Source: Bacteroidota bacterium
GTDB taxonomy: Bacteria > Bacteroidota > Bacteroidia > Cytophagales > Cyclobacteriaceae
Direction of reading: 5' to 3'
DNA: 5,851 nucleotides
NCBI GenBank assembly: GCA_027297025.1
Contig: JAPUIM010000412.1
Location: forward strand, 1 to 5,851
Positions 1 to 5,851 of this stretch are shown one piece after another (the first letter of the stretch is position 1; the number at the start of each line of letters is the position of its first letter). A program made the translations under genes and the position numbers. The notes under the pieces were generated by a model that made no database searches, was not told the origin of the DNA, and saw only the letters and a program-made list of their open reading frames with translations.

Positions 1-474
1 GATGGAGCTGAACTAAATTTCACGCCTTTCATCAATGAGCTGTTTCCTAGTGGTTCCAGACAAGGCGGTGCGAGATTGGGTAAGTTTTCGTTCAAAATAG
101 GTCAGCTTCCGGATGCGGATAATGATTATACGCTAATAAGATTGGGTGGTGTGTTGCTGGATAAAGCCGAAGCGGTAGCCAGGTTAAACAATAACTTTAG
201 CCACCCTACTACGATTGCTCTGACTAATGATATAAGAGCAAGAGCAGGTGTATCTGCATACACTTCGCTCACTGAACAGGAATTCTACAATGAAAGAGGT
301 AGAGAAATGTTTCAGGAATCACTTAGAAGGACACAAATGATCAGATTTGGAACATGGGGTGATGCGTGGCAATTTAAACCTGCGCATAGTGATGCTTTCA
401 AAGTTATCATGCCCATACCACTGGACCAGATCAATGCAGCTGCCGGGACTCTGTCCCAAAATGATGGTTATTAA
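1..474 (+). CDS. SusD/RagB-family outer-membrane nutrient-binding lipoprotein, C-terminal part (5' end outside window)
   Basis: The reading frame is open from base 1 to the TAA at 472-474, giving 157 visible residues. The TTG at 76 is internal and not a start. The C-terminal SusD signature is clear. Residues 43-61 (YTLIRLGG...KAEAVAR) match the conserved helix with the AEA core. IRARAG follows at 78-83, then the ER..E...E helix at 98-106, R109 with IRFG at 114-117, the IP pair at 139-140, and the terminal QNDGY at 153-157, where the family usually has QNPGY. SusD proteins are surface lipoproteins that cap a SusC TonB-dependent channel and bind glycans or other nutrients before import. The signal peptide and most of the TPR-rich N-terminal half are not visible. 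A SusC partner probably lies upstream, but this is inference. A strong terminator follows 27 bases after the stop, so this gene probably ends its operon. The substrate cannot be told from this fragment. Confidence 0.93.
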   Translation, partial: DGAELNFTPFINELFPSGSRQGGARLGKFSFKIGQLPDADNDYTLIRLGGVLLDKAEAVARLNNNFSHPTTIALTNDIRARAGVSAYTSLTEQEFYNERGREMFQESLRRTQMIRFGTWGDAWQFKPAHSDAFKVIMPIPLDQINAAAGTLSQNDGY

Positions 475-501
475 GTAATTAACCTAATTTTAAGTTTAGA
501 G

Positions 502-535
502 AGAGGGTTGCTATATTCGTAGCAACCCTTTTTTT
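502..535 (+). terminator. Rho-independent terminator after the susD-like gene
   Basis: A perfect 9-bp inverted repeat, GGGTTGCTA at 505-513 and TAGCAACCC at 520-528, encloses a 6-base loop (TATTCG). Seven T's follow at 529-535. Weak A-T and G-T pairing of 502-504 with the first T's could lengthen the stem. This is a textbook intrinsic terminator for the + strand. There is no T-run on the opposite side, so it is not bidirectional. The T-tract ends three bases before the ATG of the next gene, which makes it an unusual candidate for readthrough control of that gene. Confidence 0.9.
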
Positions 536-538
536 ATA

Positions 539-3500
539 ATGTTCAGGTTAAACTATTTTATTATTGTTGTGCTCTTTCTGATTTCCTGCAATAAAAAAAG
601 ACAATTTTTGTTTGAGGAGATTAGTGAATCTTCGGGCATTTTATTTGAGAATAACCTAAGCTACACCGAAGAATTTAATCCCTATACCTATCGGAATTTT
701 TTTAACGGCGCTGGAGTGGCACTTGGAGATATCAATAATGATGGGCTTCTGGATATATACTTTACCGGTAACATTTCCGATAATAAACTTTTTTTAAATA
801 AAGGGAATTGGTCTTTCATTGATATTACAGAAAAAGCCGGGGTTGCATGTGGTGGCGTTTGGTCTTCAGGAGCGACTTTTGCCGATATCAATGGCGATGG
901 CTATTTAGATCTTTATGTTTGTAAATCAGGTAAACCCGAAGGTGTAAATAGACATAATGAGTTATTTATCAATAACAGAGACCTGACTTTTACCGAAAAG
1001 TCAAAAGAATACGGGCTCGATGTGATCGGATTATCGACACATGCCGCTTTTTTTGATTATGATAAAGATGGGGATCTTGACTGCTATTTACTTACAAATT
1101 CAATTAGGTCGGTTGGTGGTTATGATCTTATAGAAAACCAGAGAGAAATTGCAGATCCTGATGGAGGCGGAAACAAGTTTTTTAAAAATGATGGCAAATT
1201 TGTTGATGTCACTATTGATCATGGTATTTATACCAGCAATATTGGATTTGGTTTAGGGATAACCTTAAGTGATTTTAATAACGATGGATGGACAGATATC
1301 TATATTTCCAACGATTTTTTTGAAAGGGATTATTTATATCTGAATAACCAGGGTAAAGATTTCACAGAATCCCTGGAATCGTTTTTCAAAAGTATATCCA
1401 TGGGTTCTATGGGCGCAGATGCCGCTGATCTGGATAATGATAACCATACCGACCTGTTTGTGACAGAGATGCTTCCCGGCTCCATAGAACGCAAAAGAAC
1501 CAAGGCAATATTCGAATCCTGGGATAAGTACCAACTAAATGTTGATCGGGGATATTTTCATCAGTTTCCAAGAAATGTATTACAAAGAAATACAGGAGAC
1601 AGCATTTTTTTGGAAATAGGAAGATTTTCAGAAGTTTCTGCCACTGATTGGAGCTGGGGCGCTTTGATTTTCGATATGGACAATGATGGACTTAAAGATA
1701 TTTTTATTTCAAATGGTATATATAAAGATCTTTTGGACAGGGATTATCTAAACTACATGGCTAATGAGCAGGTAATAAAGACCATATTGAAAGAAAAGGG
1801 GACGGTCATTAAGGAGTTAATTGATATAATGCCCTCAAGTGCTGTTTCAAACCAAGTTTATAAAAACAAAGGGGATTTTATCTTTGAAAATGCCACTGAG
1901 AATTGGGGACTGAAAAAAGCTAGTTTTAGTAACGGCAGCGCATATGGCGATCTGGATAATGATGGTGACCTGGATCTTGTTGTCAATAACGTTAATATGC
2001 CATCATTTATTTTCAGAAATAATTCCGATACTTCCACAAATCGCAGCATTCGTATAAAGTTTAAGGGAGTTGCTAAAAATACAAATGGCATTGGTGCAAG
2101 AGTCTACGCTTACAAGGATGAAACTACTTTCATGGTCGAGAACTTTCCTTCCCGAGGATTTCAAAGTTCCGTTGACCCAGTCGTTCATTTGGGTTTGGGG
2201 GCTATTAAAGTACTGGATTCAGTAAGGATTGTTTGGGCAAAAGGAACAATATCCACCTACTATCAGGTACTAACAAATAGGTTAATCGTTGCCGAAGAAA
2301 AGAATGCCTCCCGGAATAAAATTACAATGTCAACTTCTGCCACCAAAATTCTTAGAAAATCTAAAATTTCAATTCCTTATAAGCATGTAGAAAATAGCTT
2401 TGTAGATTTTGACCGGGACCGACTGCTACCTCATATGTATCATAATGAAGGCCCTGCCCTGGCTGTTGGCGATATTGACGGAGATGGGTATGACGATATT
2501 TTTTTGGGATCAGCAAAGGGGTTTGAAAGCAAAATTTTCCAATATACTCCCAAAGGATATTTCAAAGAGTTGGATAATAATGTACTAGCTGAGGATCAGC
2601 TTTCTGAAGATGTAGATGCGGTTTTCTTCGATTGTGATAATGATGGCGATCTAGATCTGTACGTAGCCAGTGGCGGCAGGGAATTCTCAAAAAGCTCCGA
2701 TGCTTTAAACGACCGCTTGTACATTAATGACGGCAAGGGGCATTTCACCAAAGAAAACAATCGATTATCCATAAGCTTATTTTTCAGTACAAGTGTTGTA
2801 AAGAACTTTGACTTTGATGAGGATGGAGATGAAGATCTTTTTATTGCTGAGCGTTTTCATCCGTTTTATTATGGTGCGGAGGTAAGAGGCTATTTATTGC
2901 AAAATGACGGGAAGGGATATTTTACTGATGTTACATCGTCTATTGCGCCTGGTTTAATGAAACTAAATATGATCACAGATGCAGTTTGGGCTGATGTGGA
3001 TAACGATGGTAGAACTGATCTTATCCTGTCAACTGAATGGGGTCCAATAAAAATATTTTTAAATCAAAGTGATGGCTTTGTTGACATTACAGCGGAATCG
3101 GGAATCGATGTAGATAAAGGCTGGTGGAATTCGATAGATGCAGCCGATATTGATGGGGATGGTGATATAGACCTAATTGCCGGTAATCATGGACGAAATA
3201 GCTTTTTCAGGGATTCTACCCGTTTATATGTAAAGGATTTTGATCGAAATGGTACACGGGATTATATTTTCTGTGAACAAATAAAAGGGCGTTATTTTCC
3301 CATTGCAGACCGGGATGAACTGGTTATGCAGATTCCAAAACTTAAAAAGCAGTTATTGTATTTTAAAGACTATGCCCATATGGCGGTGAATGATATCTTT
3401 ACGGATGCAGAATTGAGTAACGCATTAATATTGGATGCGACCATATTAGAATCATCAGTATTCTTAAATAATTCAGGTCAATTCCAACGAAAATCACTGA

Positions 3501-3799
3501 ACCCGGAGCTTCAATATGGCCCCATTTATTCAATCGAAACCACGGATATCAATCAAGATGGAATTGATGATATTTTATTTGGGGGGAATCAATACCTGGT
3601 AAAACCACAATTTGGCAGATATGATGCACTTCCATTTTCATTATTATTAAGTTCAAAAATTAGTGGAAAAGAAGTATTACATCAATTTCCGACTTTAACC
3701 CAGGTGAGAAACATTAAGACTATTACGATTAATGAAAAGTTATATATAATTCTTGCTAATAATAATGCTGAAGTAGAAGTTTATGAGAAAAGTAGGTAG
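539..3799 (+). CDS. VCBS/FG-GAP repeat lipoprotein with central ASPIC/UnbV domain (CRTAC1-like)
   Basis: This is a complete 1086-residue protein. A short basic and hydrophobic signal peptide ends in the lipobox LISC, with the lipidated Cys at residue 17, so it should be an envelope lipoprotein. That lipobox fixes the start at 539, because no other Met precedes the Cys. Calcium-loop motifs of the DxDxDG/DxNxDG type begin at residues 64, 116, 173, 245, 379 and 471, with a degenerate DLDNDN at 297. An ASPIC/UnbV domain spans about 503-585 (NGIGARV at 516-522, RGFQSS at 539-544, HLGLG at 550-554, DSVRIVW at 560-566). A second set of loops begins at 645, 698, 758, 819, 870 and 1003, with a degenerate DFDRNG at 900. 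I infer two seven-bladed beta-propellers joined by the ASPIC domain. The length is typical of full-length Bacteroidota homologues. Such proteins often sit beside SusC/SusD pairs. The molecular function is not established; ligand binding or adhesion is a guess. No catalytic motif was seen. Confidence 0.95.
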   Translation: MFRLNYFIIVVLFLISCNKKRQFLFEEISESSGILFENNLSYTEEFNPYTYRNFFNGAGVALGDINNDGLLDIYFTGNISDNKLFLNKGNWSFIDITEKAGVACGGVWSSGATFADINGDGYLDLYVCKSGKPEGVNRHNELFINNRDLTFTEKSKEYGLDVIGLSTHAAFFDYDKDGDLDCYLLTNSIRSVGGYDLIENQREIADPDGGGNKFFKNDGKFVDVTIDHGIYTSNIGFGLGITLSDFNNDGWTDIYISNDFFERDYLYLNNQGKDFTESLESFFKSISMGSMGADAADLDNDNHTDLFVTEMLPGSIERKRTKAIFESWDKYQLNVDRGYFHQFPRNVLQRNTGDSIFLEIGRFSEVSATDWSWGALIFDMDNDGLKDIFISNGIYKDLLDRDYLNYMANEQVIKTILKEKGTVIKELIDIMPSSAVSNQVYKNKGDFIFENATENWGLKKASFSNGSAYGDLDNDGDLDLVVNNVNMPSFIFRNNSDTSTNRSIRIKFKGVAKNTNGIGARVYAYKDETTFMVENFPSRGFQSSVDPVVHLGLGAIKVLDSVRIVWAKGTISTYYQVLTNRLIVAEEKNASRNKITMSTSATKILRKSKISIPYKHVENSFVDFDRDRLLPHMYHNEGPALAVGDIDGDGYDDIFLGSAKGFESKIFQYTPKGYFKELDNNVLAEDQLSEDVDAVFFDCDNDGDLDLYVASGGREFSKSSDALNDRLYINDGKGHFTKENNRLSISLFFSTSVVKNFDFDEDGDEDLFIAERFHPFYYGAEVRGYLLQNDGKGYFTDVTSSIAPGLMKLNMITDAVWADVDNDGRTDLILSTEWGPIKIFLNQSDGFVDITAESGIDVDKGWWNSIDAADIDGDGDIDLIAGNHGRNSFFRDSTRLYVKDFDRNGTRDYIFCEQIKGRYFPIADRDELVMQIPKLKKQLLYFKDYAHMAVNDIFTDAELSNALILDATILESSVFLNNSGQFQRKSLNPELQYGPIYSIETTDINQDGIDDILFGGNQYLVKPQFGRYDALPFSLLLSSKISGKEVLHQFPTLTQVRNIKTITINEKLYIILANNNAEVEVYEKSR

Positions 3800-4373
3800 T
3801 TCTTTAATTGGGTTATTAGTTATTAATACTTTTTTAATTTCGTGTTTTCAATCGGAGTATACCAAAATGGTTTTGGAGGAGCGTGAGAAAGGCATAATCT
3901 ATGACTCAATTTTTTTGAATTTTAAGTTTGGATATTCCAAAAAGCAGTTTTTTTCTGAAGGATGGGAGCAAAATAAAATGGGTTTAATAAAACACGGACC
4001 TAGAAATCAGAGGGTATTATACACGTTAAATCCTAAAGATAGCCTGAGTTCCCCCATTCAAATGCTCTTTTATCCTGACTTTGATAAAAATGATCGGATC
4101 AAGAAGATGGATATTGACTTTAGGTATACCGCCTGGGCTCCCTGGAATAGGCGGTATTTTTCGGATTCACTTTTGGTGGCTGTTCAAGACACTTTATTGA
4201 ATTGGTATGGCGGGAATGATTTCCTCTTGGTTCAATATGATCAGGAGCCAAGAAAAGTATGGGTTAAAGTCGATGGTAATAGACGTATTTCCATGAGAAT
4301 TACCAACGAACAAGAAGTAGCGGCGGTTATATCGGATCTATCTAATCCTGAATATTCGGAACTTACCAAATAA
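3783..4373 (+). CDS. Small predicted lipoprotein of unrecognised family
   Basis: This complete 196-residue protein starts inside the end of the preceding gene, overlapping it by 17 bp in another frame, so the two are probably co-transcribed and translationally coupled. The N-terminus has basic residues (MRK), a hydrophobic stretch and the lipobox LISC, with the lipidated Cys at residue 21. This supports the overlapping ATG, as no other plausible start leaves a signal peptide. The mature part has no transmembrane segment and looks like one compact mixed domain of about 165 residues. It has a charged helix near 29-37 (VLEEREKGI), then FKFGYSKKQFF at about 47-57, an aromatic segment FRYTAWAPWNRRYF at about 113-126, and a strand-rich C-terminal part. 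The FGYSKKQFF-type segment and the WAPWN motif resemble hypothetical proteins I associate with Bacteroidota, but I cannot name a family. No catalytic residues stand out. Position between two propeller lipoproteins suggests an accessory envelope role, which is inference only. Confidence 0.85.
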   Translation: MRKVGSSLIGLLVINTFLISCFQSEYTKMVLEEREKGIIYDSIFLNFKFGYSKKQFFSEGWEQNKMGLIKHGPRNQRVLYTLNPKDSLSSPIQMLFYPDFDKNDRIKKMDIDFRYTAWAPWNRRYFSDSLLVAVQDTLLNWYGGNDFLLVQYDQEPRKVWVKVDGNRRISMRITNEQEVAAVISDLSNPEYSELTK

Positions 4374-4383
4374 AAAAGAGTAA

Positions 4384-4412
4384 TTCTACCCCAAATAAGT
4401 AGGAATATTTTT
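4384..4412 (+). terminator. Weak possible hairpin with T-run between the small lipoprotein and the second propeller gene
   Basis: TTCTAC at 4384-4389 can pair with GTAGGA at 4399-4404, with one G-T pair and a 9-base loop. A T-run follows at 4408-4412. The stem is only six pairs and the T-run is offset by three bases, so this is at best a weak terminator or attenuator in the 50-base gap. The gap has no convincing ribosome binding site. An AGGA lies about 20 bases before the next ATG, too far for a standard Shine-Dalgarno role. No clear TAnnTTTG-type Bacteroidota promoter was found, so readthrough from the upstream genes remains plausible. Confidence 0.2.
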
Positions 4413-4423
4413 ATTATGATAAC

Positions 4424-5851
4424 ATGAGGCATTTCTACCTACTTTTCCTGCTTATTTTTTTGTTACCCGGATGCGACGAGGATCCGGATAATACAAAACT
4501 GTTTACGCTTCTTGACCCCGACAAAACCAACATACAGTTTTCAAATCAGCTGGATGCTGATGATAGCCTTAATATAATCGAGTACTTGTATTATTACAAT
4601 GGAGGGGGTGTAGCGGTGGGTGATATTAATAACGATGGCCTAAAAGACCTTTATTTTACCGGCAATCGTGTCCGCAATAAGTTATTCTTAAATCTGGGGA
4701 ATATGGTCTTTGATGACATTAGTCAAAAGGCAGGAGTAGAGGGTCTGGATGGCTGGACAACCGGAGTAACTATGGCCGATGTAAACGCTGATGGTTATCT
4801 TGATATATATGTTTCGCATCTGGGGGGTTACAAGGGCATTAAAGGGCGGAATCAACTGTTTATCAACAATGGGGATCTGACGTTTACTGATAAGGCTCCT
4901 GAATATGGATTGGATCTGGTTACTTATTCCACCCAAGGTTTGTTTTTCGACTTCGATAATGACGGGGATCTTGACTTGTATCAACTCAACCATTCCGTGC
5001 ATTCACGCCGATCATATGGATCGGCCAGTCTGAGGTTTAAAAAGGATTCTTTGGCTGGCGATCTGCTCCTGCGAAACGATTTCGGGTCGGATGGGCCTAG
5101 ATTCGTGGATATAACTCAACAATCCGGGATATACTCCAGCAATATCGGTTATGGGCTGGGAATTGCTGCTGGGGATATCAACCATGATGGGTGCATCGAT
5201 CTTTACATAGGCAATGATTTCCATGAAAACGATTACCTCTACATCAATAATTGTGACGGAACTTTTACCGAAAAACTGGAGCAGGTCCTGGGCCATACCA
5301 GTCGTTTTTCCATGGGAAATGACATGGCAGATTTTAATAACGACGGGCTCTTGGACATTATGGGGTTGGATATGCTGCCCCAAAAGAATTCTATTCTTAT
5401 GAAATCCGCCGGTGAAGATTCCTACGAAATCTACAACATCAAACTAGGCTTCGGATACCACCACCAACTAGCGCGAAATACCTTACAAGTTAACCGGGGC
5501 AACGGATATTTCAGTGAGGTAGCCCTGTTGGCTGGGGTTTATGCCACCGATTGGAGTTGGGCGACCCTGTTTTGTGACCTGGATAATGATGGTCTTAAAG
5601 ACATATATGTTTCCAATGGGATGTTCAAGAGGCCGAATGATTTGGATTACATCAACTACTCCGCCAACCAGGGACTGTCCAATCCATCCGGACTCAAGCA
5701 GGATTCTATGGACCAAAATCTGATCAGTAAAATGCCCTCTGAGAAAATTGCCAATTTCGCCTACAAAAATGAAGGAGCGTTCAGCTTTGTAGACGCCACC
5801 AGGGAGTGGGGACTGGATCAGCCTGTTTTTTCCAATGGATCTGTCTACGCC
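4424..5851 (+). CDS. Second VCBS/FG-GAP repeat lipoprotein, paralogue of the gene at 539, N-terminal part (3' end outside window)
   Basis: An uninterrupted frame of 476 codons runs from the ATG at 4424 to the last base, with no stop in the window. The ATG at 4416 is not the start because it hits TGA after three codons. The signal peptide ends in the lipobox LPGC with the lipidated Cys at residue 17, followed by the very acidic DEDPD, which resembles Bacteroidota surface-export signals. DxDxDG/DxNxDG loops begin at residues 67, 119, 176, 251, 303 and 385. They match those of the upstream paralogue one for one, and the seventh would fall just past the edge. Residues 59-105 are identical to residues 56-102 of the paralogue at 34 of 47 positions, counted by eye. 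DWSW at 376-379 and SNG at 397-399 are also shared. By homology the missing part should hold an ASPIC/UnbV domain and a second propeller, for a total near 1100 residues. The function is unknown beyond a predicted extracytoplasmic, calcium-binding propeller lipoprotein. Confidence 0.93.
   Translation, partial: MRHFYLLFLLIFLLPGCDEDPDNTKLFTLLDPDKTNIQFSNQLDADDSLNIIEYLYYYNGGGVAVGDINNDGLKDLYFTGNRVRNKLFLNLGNMVFDDISQKAGVEGLDGWTTGVTMADVNADGYLDIYVSHLGGYKGIKGRNQLFINNGDLTFTDKAPEYGLDLVTYSTQGLFFDFDNDGDLDLYQLNHSVHSRRSYGSASLRFKKDSLAGDLLLRNDFGSDGPRFVDITQQSGIYSSNIGYGLGIAAGDINHDGCIDLYIGNDFHENDYLYINNCDGTFTEKLEQVLGHTSRFSMGNDMADFNNDGLLDIMGLDMLPQKNSILMKSAGEDSYEIYNIKLGFGYHHQLARNTLQVNRGNGYFSEVALLAGVYATDWSWATLFCDLDNDGLKDIYVSNGMFKRPNDLDYINYSANQGLSNPSGLKQDSMDQNLISKMPSEKIANFAYKNEGAFSFVDATREWGLDQPVFSNGSVYA

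Noticed and set aside
76..474. A separate 132-residue gene starting with TTG at 76
   Set aside because: The same frame stays open to base 1, and the residues before the TTG continue the SusD C-terminal domain. This is the end of a longer gene.
688..2188. Minus-strand open frames opposite the first propeller gene
   Set aside because: They are short, overlap conserved FG-GAP and ASPIC coding sequence on the + strand, and translate to low-complexity serine/proline-rich strings complementary to the DxDxDG loops.
2045..2293. RNA-binding role, a label sometimes given to ASPIC/UnbV proteins
   Set aside because: The protein has a lipoprotein signal and calcium-loop propellers, so it should be outside the cytoplasm. 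Nothing in the sequence supports RNA binding.
4688..5383. Two minus-strand open frames (4688-5002 and 5012-5383)
   Set aside because: They lie wholly inside the second propeller gene, antisense to its repeat-rich coding frame, and show no recognisable domain. The + strand frame has strong homology to the upstream paralogue, so these are shadows.
727..5600. Recurrent GATAATGATGG-like DNA motifs as a possible DNA repeat or array
   Set aside because: They are irregularly spaced and differ in wobble bases, and every instance falls in frame on a DxDxDG metal loop, so protein-level selection explains them.
5214..5723. Alternative + strand frames at 5214-5402 and 5541-5723
   Set aside because: Out of frame with the propeller gene; their Met- and Trp-rich translations are frame-shifted readings of GATAATGATGG-type codons.

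Overview
The window looks like chromosomal DNA from a member of the Bacteroidota. The reasons are a SusD/RagB C-terminus, a run of lipoproteins with short signal peptides and lipoboxes, AT-rich start regions without a clear Shine-Dalgarno sequence, and large FG-GAP/VCBS proteins with an ASPIC/UnbV domain of the type often found beside SusC/SusD pairs in this phylum. An environmental Cytophagales- or Sphingobacteriales-like host would fit, but the genus cannot be read from this sequence.

Layout, all on the + strand. (1) Bases 1-474 are the last 157 codons of a SusD/RagB-family outer-membrane nutrient-binding lipoprotein whose start lies upstream. (2) Bases 502-535 are a strong intrinsic terminator, a 9-bp perfect stem followed by seven T's. 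(3) Bases 539-3799 encode a complete 1086-residue lipoprotein. It has seven FG-GAP/VCBS-type calcium-loop repeats, an ASPIC/UnbV domain, and seven more repeats. (4) Bases 3783-4373 encode a 196-residue lipoprotein of unrecognised family that overlaps the previous gene by 17 bp. (5) From 4424 to the window edge runs the first 476 codons of a second VCBS/ASPIC-type lipoprotein. It is a clear paralogue of gene 3 and is open at the right end.

Together the genes form a co-oriented cell-envelope cluster: a SusD-type binding protein followed by three consecutive predicted lipoproteins, two of them large paralogous beta-propeller proteins. The likely setting is outer-membrane capture of a glycan or other polymer, but no enzyme, transporter or regulator in the window names the substrate. 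No RNA gene, mobile element, CRISPR array or origin was seen. There is no gene-free stretch over 300 bases; the two intergenic gaps are 64 and 50 bases.

The points most worth a second look are the terminator that ends three bases before a start codon, the uncharacterised small lipoprotein between two propeller paralogues, and the differences between those paralogues in lipoprotein sorting residues, base composition and metal-loop integrity. I did not see evidence for a wholly new system.
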